From positions 30,423 through 94,422 of the forward strand of contig JADJXM010000021.1 of the NCBI GenBank assembly GCA_016715865.1: DNA of 64,000 bases, written 5' to 3'. Shown in pieces: positions 1 to 25,441 of the stretch (positions within the stretch are counted from its first letter, which is position 1; each line of letters opens with the position of its first letter). The translations under genes and the position numbers were made by a program. The stretch comes from Acidobacteriota bacterium (lineage in GTDB: Bacteria > Acidobacteriota > Blastocatellia > RBC074). The notes beneath the pieces are model-generated. The model was not told the DNA's origin. It worked only from the letters and a program-made list of their open reading frames with translations, and searched no databases.

Positions 1-47
1 ATCAGCTCCTGCGACACAAGTTCGCGCAACCGGCTGAGACTCAGCAT
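1..47 (-). CDS. 5' end of an unidentified gene running off the left edge
   Basis: An ATG at 47-45 on the minus strand opens a frame that stays open to the window edge and reads MLSLSRLRELVSQEL. The purine-rich GGAGAGCGAGGA lies directly upstream and could serve as ribosome binding site. It lies 40 nt downstream of the permease stop on the same strand, so it may be the next gene of that transcription unit. Fifteen residues are too few to name a family. Confidence 0.35.
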   Translation of the reverse strand, partial: MLSLSRLRELVSQEL

Positions 48-87
48 TCCTCGCTCTCCGCTCTCGCTCACAAAACCCTCCGTTCAA

Positions 88-1545
<1,458 letters not shown>

Positions 1546-1757
1546 TACTCTGTAAGCTAAATTTTCTGGCATTTAAGTTCGGAAGAAATTAATCGCAAAG
1601 ACCGCAAAGGGGCAAAGATATACAGGGAAGATAAGTGTTCGAATTATATCCAGTGGGCAATAATCCGGATATTCATATCACCAAAAAATCTCTGCCCCTT
1701 TGCGGCCTTTGCGATTAATTCTTTGCCTCTTTGCGGTCTTTGCGATTAATTTCTTCC
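1546..1757. repeat. Interspersed terminal-inverted-repeat element, copy 1
   Basis: It begins with the shared end ACTCTGTAAGCTAAATTTT, then an arm of GCAAAG-type repeats (about 1579-1618), a non-palindromic core of about 75 bp (about 1620-1685), and two inverted arms rich in CTTTGCG ending at 1757. The core recurs at 17250-17320, 38750-38830 and 46728-46800 in both orientations. The left end abuts the permease start codon. No transposase is present, so it looks like a non-autonomous palindromic element. Confidence 0.75.
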
Positions 1758-1793
1758 AGGCTCGAAAACAAGAAAATTCAGTTTCCGGAGTAT

Positions 1794-3194
1794 TCACTTC
1801 TTGATCAGATTCCTGCCCTCGGCCTGGGGCAGTTCGACGCCCATCAGAGCAGCGACCGTCGGGGCGATGTCCCGCATATCGATGCGACCCAGGTTTTTTC
1901 CGGTCGGAACACCGGGGCCGGTAATGAAGAACGATGCATCCATGCCCCTGTCTCCCGGCAGGTAACCATGAGTCCCGCCGGGTCTCCCCTTACGAAACAC
2001 CGCGCCGGTCAAGGCCCCACCCACGCGATATCCGGGTCTCATCCCGACGATGAACGCTGCGCCGGGGAAGCCGGCCAGCGCGCGCGCATCTTCGCCTTCG
2101 ACGACGCGCTCAATGCCGTTTGATGAATCACCATGAAGTTTCGCGAGCAGTTCGCGAACTTTGCCCGCGGCTTCCCTGTCTCCGGCATCTTTGATCAAGA
2201 CGGCTGCCGAACCGGAAGACGACCAGGCCATGGCCCGCCAGGATTTCATCTTGCCCTGTTCATCGATTTCGAGCAGGCCTGCTTCACGCAGCGCTGCGTT
2301 TAAATGAAGCTCATTGTCCGACAGGATGTGACCGTGATCCGAGACGATGCCCAATACAGCGCGCCCGCCACCCAGGCTCAAAGCCGCTCGGTGCACCTCG
2401 CCGATCAGGCCATCGATGCGCTCGAGCGTGACGCGCGTCTCGGGCGTATATGGTCCCGTATGATGCTGGTCTTCGTCGAGCGACGAAAAATATCCTGTCA
2501 TAAAGTCAGGTCTTTTCTTTTCGAGCATCCAGACCAGAAACTTCGCCCGCTTGATATCGCCCTCCAGATCAAACTGGTAGGCAGTCGGAAACGGGCCGCA
2601 ATCGCGCTCGGCCTCAGCCACCAGTCCTTTGGTCGACAACGCCCGGTTGAGCTTGAAATCGTCTTCAGTCCTGGCGCGCCAGAACTGGACGATGTTATAG
2701 CGAACATCCGCGCCGACAGAGACCGGCCAGTCGATCGACGCCGTCACCAGTCCCGCCTCGTTGGCTGACTGCCAGAGCGTTTTGACGCGGATATCCTCGG
2801 CATACCAGTACCAGCCGCCAAGATTTTTGCCGAACGGATCGAACGGAGTGTTGGCCACAATCCCGTGCCGGGCCGGCGCGGCGCCGGTTATCAGCGTCGT
2901 GTGGCTCGGATAGGTGACCGTCGGAGTCACTCCAATTACTCCTTCGGCAAATGCACCTTCCTTTACCATCGCCGTCAGATTCGGGAGCTTCCACCCGAGC
3001 CTGCCGGCTTCCAGAACGTAGTCGGGCTTCAAACCATCGATCGAGATCATAACAACCGGAACCTTCCCGCGTTCCTGGGCACGCAATCGCCAGCCATTCC
3101 CGAAATCGGCTCCTGTTGCTCCAATTCCCGCAAGTACAATCAACGAGAATACGATCTTCATCAAATTCGTTCTGTTTATGGATCGGATTTTCAT
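1794..3194 (-). CDS. Secreted alkaline phosphatase-family / nucleotide pyrophosphatase-phosphodiesterase
   Basis: Predicted exported hydrolase of the type I phosphodiesterase/nucleotide pyrophosphatase branch of the alkaline phosphatase superfamily, 466 residues. A signal peptide covers roughly residues 1-35. The first metal Asp sits in MISIDGLKPDYV. The nucleophile region reads TPTVTYPSHTTLITG, with a threonine expected to be the nucleophile. A later metal site is SDHGH, and a final HGY precedes the C-terminal domain. All superfamily metal motifs are visible, so it should be active on phosphodiesters or pyrophosphates; the substrate is unknown. It is divergent from the barrel protein at 3365. 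Confidence 0.85.
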   Translation of the reverse strand: MKIRSINRTNLMKIVFSLIVLAGIGATGADFGNGWRLRAQERGKVPVVMISIDGLKPDYVLEAGRLGWKLPNLTAMVKEGAFAEGVIGVTPTVTYPSHTTLITGAAPARHGIVANTPFDPFGKNLGGWYWYAEDIRVKTLWQSANEAGLVTASIDWPVSVGADVRYNIVQFWRARTEDDFKLNRALSTKGLVAEAERDCGPFPTAYQFDLEGDIKRAKFLVWMLEKKRPDFMTGYFSSLDEDQHHTGPYTPETRVTLERIDGLIGEVHRAALSLGGGRAVLGIVSDHGHILSDNELHLNAALREAGLLEIDEQGKMKSWRAMAWSSSGSAAVLIKDAGDREAAGKVRELLAKLHGDSSNGIERVVEGEDARALAGFPGAAFIVGMRPGYRVGGALTGAVFRKGRPGGTHGYLPGDRGMDASFFITGPGVPTGKNLGRIDMRDIAPTVAALMGVELPQAEGRNLIKK

Positions 3195-3364
3195 AGCTCG
3201 TTCGCTTGTTTTATATTGGAAATTTTGTTAAACGATCGCACGCATCAGATGTTAAAATGCGCCGATTTTGTGACGCGATTATCCGGACATCCGCGAAATA
3301 GTCAATTGCGTCAACTGCTTTTTCGAATTCAGTGATGTTTAAAATTATTATCTGGAGAACAGCA

Positions 3365-5482
<2,118 letters not shown>

Positions 5483-5486
<4 letters not shown>

Positions 5487-6163
5487 ATAGTTATTTTTTC
5501 GCGAGCTTTTTGATAGAAATGCCGAAAATAGCCATACATCGACCAGCATGAAGAGATGACGACCAGCCAGAGCAGACCGCGGCCAAGCCCATACATAAGG
5601 ACGCGCCAGTCAAGCCAGTTCATGCTCCCCGCTCCGAACAGGTGATCGAGCGCGGTATCCATCTCGGGGACTGACCAGAAGGCGATGATCGGAAAGGCCC
5701 TGGTCTGCACCGGAGGAGCGCCCTGCACCGACGAAGTGATGAGCAGCGAGATCGTCACAACCTGCGAGAACATCTTGAATTTGCCGGCCTTCGATGCGGG
5801 AATCGCCCACCCTTCAGTCGCCGCGACCGCCCGCAGTCCCGAGACTGCGAATTCGCGCCCAATGATGATCACGACCGCCCAGGCCGGCGCCAGCCGGTTT
5901 TCGACCAGCGAGATGAACGCAGCTGAGATGAGCAGCTTATCGGCGATCGGATCGAGCAGAATCCCAAGCTTCGAGACCTGCTTGCGACGCCGCGCCAGCC
6001 AGCCATCAAGAGCATCGGTCGTCGCCGCGATCAAAAACAAGGTCACACCGGCGATGTGTTGCGGCAATCCAACATAATCCTCTGAGAACCTCGTCAGCAG
6101 CACCACCACCAGAAGCGGAACGATGAAGATTCGCAGTGATGTGAGCATGTTCGGAAGATTCAT
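5483..6163 (-). CDS. pgsA: CDP-diacylglycerol--glycerol-3-phosphate 3-phosphatidyltransferase
   Basis: Makes phosphatidylglycerol phosphate from CDP-diacylglycerol and glycerol-3-phosphate in the inner membrane. The CDP-alcohol phosphotransferase signature D-G-x2-A-R-x8-G-x3-D-x3-D is complete (DGWLARR ... GILLDPIADK). Several membrane helices follow. Start at ATG 6163 (MNLPNMLTSLRI), which matches the family N-terminus; the longer frame upstream overlaps the end of nadE and is not homologous. The start is preceded by an ATCATTC tract with no clear Shine-Dalgarno. It overlaps the carbonic anhydrase gene by ATGA. Length of 226 residues is somewhat above the usual 180-200. Confidence 0.92.
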
Positions 6164-6167
6164 GGGA

Positions 6168-6192
6168 AATGATGAATGATGAATGATGAATG
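6168..6192. repeat. AATGATG tandem tract between nadE and pgsA
   Basis: Three to four copies of the heptamer AATGATG sit between the nadE stop and the pgsA start. Read in gene direction it is CATTCATCATT directly before the start codon. The same tract precedes the starts at 38669 (minus) and 41351 (plus). Confidence 0.7.
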
Positions 6193-6198
6193 AACTTG

Positions 6199-7941
<1,743 letters not shown>

Positions 7942-7959
7942 GGCGGGAGTGGCGATGCC

Positions 7960-8229
<270 letters not shown>

Positions 8230-8232
8230 GGT

Positions 8233-8628
<396 letters not shown>

Positions 8629-8678
8629 TGAGTGTTCCGCTCCTTGTCACATCGTTATCTATTCAAAATCAGTAACGG

Positions 8679-9491
<813 letters not shown>

Positions 9492-9527
9492 GCGCGCGAT
9501 TTCTCTTTTTATAATCCGTCGATTGGT

Positions 9528-10268
9528 CTAGGGAGTGCCGTTCCTCTCGCCCTCGACATGCAGGAAGTCGCTGTAATCGACATTGACTGAATCGGATTTC
9601 GGCTTGGCCAGAAAGTAAGAAAGGCTTTCAAGCGAAATTGTCAGATCGACCGTCTTGACCTTTGTGCCGGGTTTCGCATGCAGGTGAACCGGAGCGAAAT
9701 TGAGCACAGCGCGAACTCCAGCTTCGACAACCTTCTCGAAAACTCGTTCGGCCACAGCGGCGGGCACCGCGATGATCACGATATCTATCTCTTTCTCCCT
9801 GATCACTACCTGGAGAGCATCAATCGAGAGTATCTCCTGTCTCGAACGAGCGTGCGTGCCGATCTTTGCCGGATCATCATCGAATAAAGCCACTATCTCG
9901 AAACTCTGACGATTGAACCCGTGATAATTCGCGAGCGCCAGGCCGAGGTTGCCCATACCCACAATCGCGACATTATGCCTTTGCGTCAACCCAAGTATCT
10001 TCAGCAGATTCTGTCGCAGATCATCGACATAATATCCCACTCCGCGAACGCCGAACTCGCCGAAATAGGCCAGATCCTTCCTGATCTGTGCGGAGTTCAG
10101 ATTGAACTGCTCTGCCATCGATTGCGACGAAACCGTTTCGACGCCGGATGCCGATAACTCATTCAGGCAACGCAGGTACACCGAAAGTCGGTTGGTGGTC
10201 AGTTCTGAGATCTTGTCAGTCTTCATTGGGAGCGGGCGGTTCGCTTCTGTCATCAGGTTACTCGTCAT
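9528..10268 (-). CDS. rex: Redox-sensing transcriptional repressor Rex
   Basis: Dimeric repressor that senses NADH/NAD+ ratio. N-terminal winged-helix segment (about 16-95) includes LNELSASGVETVSSQ, NLNSAQIRKDLAYFGEFG and RGVGY; the Rossmann domain carries VAIVGMGNLGLAL. The length of 246 is slightly long because the start at 10268 adds about 14 residues before MKTDKISELTTNRLS; ATG 10226 is the alternative. It heads the minus-strand run of aldolase, BMC-H, BMC-P and nadE, 36 nt from the aldolase, and is divergent from ruvA. A Rex-like operator lies in the shared upstream region. Confidence 0.93.
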   Translation of the reverse strand: MTSNLMTEANRPLPMKTDKISELTTNRLSVYLRCLNELSASGVETVSSQSMAEQFNLNSAQIRKDLAYFGEFGVRGVGYYVDDLRQNLLKILGLTQRHNVAIVGMGNLGLALANYHGFNRQSFEIVALFDDDPAKIGTHARSRQEILSIDALQVVIREKEIDIVIIAVPAAVAERVFEKVVEAGVRAVLNFAPVHLHAKPGTKVKTVDLTISLESLSYFLAKPKSDSVNVDYSDFLHVEGERNGTP

Positions 10269-10396
10269 TCTTGCTGCCGGCAGAACCGGAAATCAACGAT
10301 ATATCACCAGTTATCGCCTGTCAACTCAACGTTTTATAAGCATAGGCGAAGCGAAATTGACAGTCCTTACCCAACTTCGTAAACTGCTTTCAATAC

Positions 10397-10416
10397 TTTG
10401 TACTGATTGTAACAAT
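10397..10416. promoter_or_regulatory. Possible Rex operator
   Basis: The sequence TTGTACTGATTGTAACAA (10397-10414) has TTGT-N10-ACAA ends with the 18-bp spacing of known Rex operators, though the inner GA/TC positions differ. A nested perfect dyad GATTGT-A-ACAATC spans 10404-10416. It lies between rex and the divergent ruvA, where an autoregulatory site is expected. Confidence 0.4.
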
Positions 10417-10456
10417 CTATTGGCTGACCGGGAGACAGCCGGAGACAGGATCAAGC

Positions 10457-11065
10457 TTGATTGCGCGAATCACAGGTAAACTTATTCAGAAACTGCCTAA
10501 CGTCATCATCGTCGATGTCAACGGAGTGGGATATGAACTCACGGTGCCTCTCTCGACGTTCTACGTTCTTGGAGACGTCGGTTCAGTTGTCGGATTGAAT
10601 GTGCATACACACGTCCGCGAAGATGCACTGCTGCTATACGGGTTCAGCACCGATCAGGAGAAGCGGCTGTTTCTCATGCTGATCAGCGTTTCGGGCATTG
10701 GTCCGCGACTTGCGATCACGATCCTCTCGGGACTCGGAACCGAAGAGTTGATACAGGCCATTCGCCTGGGTGACCTGCCCAGGCTGGTCGCAATCCCCGG
10801 CGTCGGAAAGAAGACAGCTGAACGTCTCGTCGTTGAATTGAAAGACAAAGTCACGTCACTGGCTGTCACGCAAGCCTCGCCCCAATCGACCGCCGGTATC
10901 GCTCAATCCGGCGCGGGGATGAGAGACGATGTCGTCTCGGCGCTCGTCAATCTGGGTTATGTCAAAGCCGTCGCCGAAAAGGCCGTCGGTTCAGCCGTCC
11001 GCGAAAACGCCGACGCCGACTTTACGACGGTGCTCAAACTGTCGCTGCGCATGCTTTCGAAATAA
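10457..11065 (+). CDS. ruvA: Holliday junction branch migration protein RuvA
   Basis: Binds Holliday junctions and recruits RuvB. The 202 residues show the OB-fold N-terminus (MIARITGKLIQK, VDVNGVGYELTVP), the helix-hairpin-helix motifs VSGIGPRLAITIL and IPGVGKKTAERLVVELKDK, and a C-terminal UBA-like domain. The start codon is TTG at 10457 with GGAGACAGGA upstream. A 157-bp gap with a hairpin repeat separates it from ruvB. Confidence 0.96.
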   Translation: MIARITGKLIQKLPNVIIVDVNGVGYELTVPLSTFYVLGDVGSVVGLNVHTHVREDALLLYGFSTDQEKRLFLMLISVSGIGPRLAITILSGLGTEELIQAIRLGDLPRLVAIPGVGKKTAERLVVELKDKVTSLAVTQASPQSTAGIAQSGAGMRDDVVSALVNLGYVKAVAEKAVGSAVRENADADFTTVLKLSLRMLSK

Positions 11066-11207
11066 GTTTCCAGTGGAAGAAGTTTCCAGTTTCCAGTAAT
11101 GACACGATACAGATCATAACGTTGTTGCATATAAAACAGCTTTTCAGCTCAAATCCATCTTCTGGAAACTGGAAACTTCTCCACCTGGAAACTGAAAACT
11201 GGAAAAT
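11066..11207. repeat. Inverted GTTTCCAGT tract between ruvA and ruvB
   Basis: Units of GTTTCCAGT at about 11066-11097 are mirrored by ACTGGAAAC units at about 11160-11205. Same class of tract as at 15352-15406 and 27306-27360. It splits the ruvAB operon with a potential hairpin. Confidence 0.8.
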
Positions 11208-11222
11208 ATACAATACACTTCA

Positions 11223-12254
<1,032 letters not shown>

Positions 12255-12260
12255 CTTGCC

Positions 12261-14243
<1,983 letters not shown>

Positions 14244-15347
14244 ATGAGGGAATCACTCTCAAAAATCTTGAAGACCAAAGGGCAGGTAAAAGCCATAGTG
14301 AAATCAGGTGGCACAAAATCCGCATCGAAGACAGCGGTCAAGACCAAACCGGTGAAGGATGCGAAGAAAACTGTGAGTGCCAGTCGCGAAAAGCAGGTCA
14401 AGACCGCGAAAAAAGAGAAAGTGAAGAAGACCGCGAAGCCTGACAGGATGACGAAAGCGAAGCCGCCGGTGAAGACGATCAGGCCTGCTCTAAAGGCAGC
14501 GAAATCGGCAAAGGGTGTCAAGACCGCCAAACCGGCAAAGGTAGTAAAGGTGGTTAAGTCTGCCAGGAATGCATCGCGTCCGAAGGCTGCTATCGCGACA
14601 AAACCTGTGAAAGTTGCGAGACCCGCAAAGCAGGTGGCGAAAAAAGCACCTGTGAAAGTTACGAAGAAGGCAGCGGTTAAACCGGTGCAATCGAAGAGCG
14701 CAAAGAAATCTGCCGTTAAGGCACCCTCCACTGTCAGGGCAGTAGCGCCGGTGGTTCAAGCGAAAAAGCGAAAGAAGCTGGTATTGCCGCTGGTCATCAC
14801 GCCCGCGCCGTTGCCGCCGGAGCCGCCGCGCCGGCAAATGTCGACTGCCGGTCTAAAGGCCTTTGAACAGGCGGTCAAGATGTTCAACCGGCGTCAGTAT
14901 CCGGAAGCGAAAACGCATTTTGAGAATCTTGCGGTTAAATTTCCGCAGGAGGTCGAGATCATCGCGCGAGCGCAGACATACATTCACGTCTGCGCTCAAA
15001 AGATGGCCCACTCGCAGGCGCTTCCAAGAAACGCGGACGAGCTTTATGATCGCGGAGTCTTCGCCCTGAACATTGGCGATTTCACCCAGGCTCGCAGCTT
15101 CTTCGAGAAGGCGCTGCGGCTGAGGCCCGATGAACCGTATCTGCTTTATTCACTCGCAGCCACTCACGCGCAGACAGGGTCGCACGAACAGGCGCTCGAT
15201 TACCTGAAACGATCGATCCAAATGCAGCCTCGATTCAGGGCCCAGGCGCTTCACGATAATGATTTTTCAGGTCTCAGGGACAACAAGCGCTTTCTCGAGC
15301 TGCTGGGACTCGCTTCCCCATTCGATCTTCTCGAAGCGCGACGTTAA
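14244..15347 (+). CDS. Histone H1-like basic domain fused to TPR domain
   Basis: About 367 residues. Residues 1-190 are extremely rich in Lys, Ala, Pro and Val with repeated KPVK, KPAK and AKKA units, like the tails of histone H1 or bacterial H1-like proteins. A proline linker (APLPPEPPRRQ) leads to a TPR region (about 205-355): AVKMFNRRQYPEAKTHFENL, then YDRGVFALNIGDFTQARSFF and SLAATHAQTGSHEQALDYL. ATG 14244 is chosen because GAAGGAAG lies at ideal spacing; TTG 14220 and ATG 14229 are in frame. No signal peptide, so cytoplasmic. DNA or RNA binding through the tail is inferred. Confidence 0.85.
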   Translation: MRESLSKILKTKGQVKAIVKSGGTKSASKTAVKTKPVKDAKKTVSASREKQVKTAKKEKVKKTAKPDRMTKAKPPVKTIRPALKAAKSAKGVKTAKPAKVVKVVKSARNASRPKAAIATKPVKVARPAKQVAKKAPVKVTKKAAVKPVQSKSAKKSAVKAPSTVRAVAPVVQAKKRKKLVLPLVITPAPLPPEPPRRQMSTAGLKAFEQAVKMFNRRQYPEAKTHFENLAVKFPQEVEIIARAQTYIHVCAQKMAHSQALPRNADELYDRGVFALNIGDFTQARSFFEKALRLRPDEPYLLYSLAATHAQTGSHEQALDYLKRSIQMQPRFRAQALHDNDFSGLRDNKRFLELLGLASPFDLLEARR

Positions 15348-15351
15348 AAAA

Positions 15352-15406
15352 GTTTCCAGAGAAGAAGTTTCCAGTTTTAAACACTGGAAACTTCTTCTCT
15401 GGAAAC
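15352..15406. terminator. Perfect 24-bp inverted repeat downstream of the basic TPR gene
   Basis: Arms at 15352-15375 and 15383-15406 are perfect complements made of GTTTCCAGA/GTTTCCAGT units, with a 7-nt loop (TTTAAAC). It lies 5 nt after the stop and before the convergent amidase gene. A bidirectional terminator role is likely but inferred; it belongs to the same tract family as 11066-11207. Confidence 0.65.
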
Positions 15407-15432
15407 TTCTCCACTCGAAACTTCTTCAAAAC

Positions 15433-16014
15433 TCATCTATTCCGCCGCAGTGATGCGACGCGAATTCGAATCCGCGGCAGGAGAGCATATAAAGCGCCGC
15501 CCGGACATTCCGTGTGTGATGGCCCGTCACGATGTCCCGAAATGTGTTTGAGCGTAAGGCACGACCGATCATGCAGCGATGCTCCGATCGGATCGATACC
15601 AGCCTGATCACACTTCCAGGCAAGGATCCTGCAAAGACTGGACAGCGCGACAGATGTCGGTCGGATGGTTGTGAAATCTCCGATCATGGCCACGCCCATG
15701 GTTCCGGCATTGACTCCGCAGAAATGGGCCCCCTGCACGCCATCTCCGCCGGCTCTGCCCTCATAAATCACGCCTTTCGGGTCGACCAGATAGTTATACC
15801 CTATGTCTGCATAGCCCCTGTCGAAAACATGAAAGTTCCAGATGCTGCGCACGACGGCCGCCCAGTCGGTCGAATTGTTGTCGTTTACAGTGTGGTGCAC
15901 GATCAGATGCGTGACCGGGGTGTACAGGAGTTCTCCGTGAGTTGTGAATTGACCGTCCGGGCATCCCCATTCGGTGCGCATCACGACTGGCGGTTTCGGA
16001 TATATCGACGACAT
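15433..16014 (-). CDS. N-acetylmuramoyl-L-alanine amidase / PGRP-like
   Basis: Type 2 amidase fold of 193 residues that cleaves the MurNAc-L-Ala bond in peptidoglycan. Zinc ligands appear as LIVHHTVN and, near the end, SGHRDGPSHTECPGG. RTEWG near residue 13 and YNYLVDPKGVIYEGR are typical of peptidoglycan-recognition-type members. AAGGAGGG is about 14 nt upstream of ATG. No signal peptide is visible, which is unusual for a wall enzyme. Confidence 0.88.
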   Translation of the reverse strand: MSSIYPKPPVVMRTEWGCPDGQFTTHGELLYTPVTHLIVHHTVNDNNSTDWAAVVRSIWNFHVFDRGYADIGYNYLVDPKGVIYEGRAGGDGVQGAHFCGVNAGTMGVAMIGDFTTIRPTSVALSSLCRILAWKCDQAGIDPIGASLHDRSCLTLKHISGHRDGPSHTECPGGALYALLPRIRIRVASLRRNR

Positions 16015-16120
16015 CTGTTGAAACGTATCCCTCCTTGAACTTTACTTTTTACTTTCTACTTTTTCCTGTTATATCATAAGCATAAATCATTCAGCAGACA
16101 GAGCGGGCGGAAAGGTAAAC

Positions 16121-17152
<1,032 letters not shown>

Positions 17153-17156
17153 TTAA

Positions 17157-17382
17157 TTACTCTGTAAACTAAAAAGTCCGGAAGAAACTAATCGCAAAGC
17201 CGCAAAGAGGCAAAGAAATAATCGCAAAGGTCGCAAAGGGGCAAAGATTTTTTGGTGATATGAATATCCGGATTATTCCCACTGGATATAATTCGAACAT
17301 TGATCTTCCCTGTATATCTTTGCCCTCTTTGCGGACTTTGCGATTTAAAATCTTCGTCCCCTTGGCGTCCTGGCGTTTACAA
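17157..17382. repeat. Interspersed terminal-inverted-repeat element, copy 2
   Basis: Starts with TACTCTGTAAACTAA, then GCAAAG-type units, the shared core in opposite orientation to copy 1 (GGTGATATGAATATCCGGAT at about 17252), and CTTTGCG units. The right end is replaced by CCTTGGCGTCCTGGCGTTTA, typical of the second element variety, and abuts the stop of the TonB receptor gene. Confidence 0.75.
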
Positions 17383-21135
<3,753 letters not shown>

Positions 21136-21535
21136 CTCTTTAATCCTATCCTCTTACCGCTTTGCAGCTTTTACTGCCCTCTAAAAATTTATTTGTTTTT
21201 TACCGTTAATTGGTTCGTAAGATGCTTATTTCACTAAGAATAACTCACGCAAGCCTCATTCCACCCAGACTCCTCCTCTGCGGGCCGCCTGAAGAAAGAT
21301 TAAGCTCAACTAACCCTTGTATTTAAATAGTTTATCAATAAAGCTCAAGATGAGGGGCGAGGCTCTAAAGAATGGATCGTATCGAATATCCAAATTTCAC
21401 AACAAGTTAATCCAAAAAAATGAAGACCTGGAGCGGCGGTGAGAAAGCCGGCGCTCCAGGTAAAAAGTTTTCATAGATCCAGTGAATCCTGTAATATTCG
21501 CATTCACAGAGTTTACTCAATGAGGAGAATCGATC
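21136..21535. other. Divergent intergenic region with hairpin
   Basis: 400 bp, AT-rich, between the divergent TonB receptor and hydrolase genes, so it should hold both promoters. A palindrome at 21426-21461 has 10-bp perfect arms (ACCTGGAGCG / CGCTCCAGGT) extended by imperfect GC pairs. I see no gene. Confidence 0.6.
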
Positions 21536-23952
<2,417 letters not shown>

Positions 23953-23968
23953 TCCAAACACCTCAGGT

Positions 23969-25441
23969 TCAATACCGCTGAAACGCCGGTGAGGCCAGAA
24001 TCAAGCCAACCACCGTCTCATTCCGTTCCCGTGACCCCTTCGGTAAACGATCGAAAGCCGCCACTTCAGGATCTGTCATCTGGCGGCCTGTGAACCAGGG
24101 AAAGAGAGCCAGAGGTGAGTATGGTGGGCCGCCGATCGCACTCATCAATCGGTCGATTGAAACTCTGACCGATGGGACCTGATTGGCCGCCAGCGCCAGC
24201 GAAAAGTTCCATCGCCAGAGAAGTGTCCCAAGCCAGGGCGCTGCTTCGTCCGGATAACCGTCCGGCGTCGGGTGCTGAAATGGCGCCTGCCCCATCCGCT
24301 GCAGGAATTCGATCAGCGGGCGATGCGCGTGTGTGTCTGCGCCGAGGAAGCGCAGGCAGCCGGCGATGAAATGGAACGGCCGCTTGAGTTTTGTTCCACG
24401 CTCAATATCGAACTCGGGCGAACTGAAAAGCTCGCGGAGCATCGATTTTATATCGCCACCGGTCTTCGTGAAAACGCCGGCCAGACGATCGACCAGAGCC
24501 GTCGGAGGGTCTTCGGCAACGAACTTTTGGACAAGTTTCGTCGCAATGTGGCGCACCGTCGATGGATGATGACAAACGATATCGAGGAGTCGATCGAGGT
24601 CACGCTCGCCTCCGCCCGGCGGAATTCGAACGCCGAGCACGCGTTTCTCACCGTCATCATGGAGTTCAGTATCGAATTGAACCATGCCTTTTCGCCATCT
24701 CGTGCGCAGTCGCCATCCGGTCAGGCATCGCGCGGCTTCGTACACATCGTCCTGGGTATAGCCTCCGTGAACACCCAGGGTGTGCAGTTCAAGCAGCTCA
24801 CGCGCGTAGTTCTCGTTCGGGATATTCTTGACGTTCTCTTTTCCGTCGAGGTAGACCAGCATCGCAGGCGAGACGGCCGAGGCGCGAATCAGATCCTGAA
24901 ACCTGCCCAGTGAGTGCGCCCGTATGACCAGCCTGTCGTCCGAGGGTTTGAGATAGATGCAGTCGCCTTTCTCGAGATTGATATTCAGATGATCGGTCCA
25001 GAATCCGGCCATGACTTCGAACAGTTGTCGCCGGCTGTAAACGGCGCGAAGCAGCGTGTGGCGGGTGATCTCTTCTCGCAGAACAGGTTTCTTGTACTCA
25101 TAGCACGTGCCGGGTTCGTGCCACAAAGTCTCGAATCGTCGCGCACGCAGGTCGCAGAGTCTGTCATCAATAGTCTCGGGTGTGAGCTGCTCCTCGATCC
25201 ATGCTTCACGCCCCATCCGGCGCAGCCTGTCAAGATCGCCCGGCCAGACGCCATAAGTGGTGCGTGAAAGTAGATGAAAATCCGGCTCGATCCGCTCACC
25301 GGCCGAAACCATGATGCGATCGGGGATCGATTGGCCGAGCTCGCCCGTCACGCGGCTGATGATTCGCTCACACCCTGTCAGACCGGCGGCGCTTGCAGTA
25401 ACCGCCACCGATTTCAACAATGCCCGCCTCTTGCCGTTCAT
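23969..25441 (-). CDS. DUF1800 family lipoprotein
   Basis: 490 residues with DUF1800 landmarks: LLSRTTYGVWPGDLDRL, FWTDHLNINLEKG, NENYARELLELHTLGV and GGYTQDDVYEAARCLTGW. The N-terminus MNGKRRALLKSVAVTASAAG is Tat-like and leads to a lipobox (LTGC), so it is probably an exported lipoprotein. Function is unknown; the family is regularly encoded next to DUF1501. Its start overlaps the upstream membrane-protein stop by ATGA. Confidence 0.9.
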   Translation of the reverse strand: MNGKRRALLKSVAVTASAAGLTGCERIISRVTGELGQSIPDRIMVSAGERIEPDFHLLSRTTYGVWPGDLDRLRRMGREAWIEEQLTPETIDDRLCDLRARRFETLWHEPGTCYEYKKPVLREEITRHTLLRAVYSRRQLFEVMAGFWTDHLNINLEKGDCIYLKPSDDRLVIRAHSLGRFQDLIRASAVSPAMLVYLDGKENVKNIPNENYARELLELHTLGVHGGYTQDDVYEAARCLTGWRLRTRWRKGMVQFDTELHDDGEKRVLGVRIPPGGGERDLDRLLDIVCHHPSTVRHIATKLVQKFVAEDPPTALVDRLAGVFTKTGGDIKSMLRELFSSPEFDIERGTKLKRPFHFIAGCLRFLGADTHAHRPLIEFLQRMGQAPFQHPTPDGYPDEAAPWLGTLLWRWNFSLALAANQVPSVRVSIDRLMSAIGGPPYSPLALFPWFTGRQMTDPEVAAFDRLPKGSRERNETVVGLILASPAFQRY

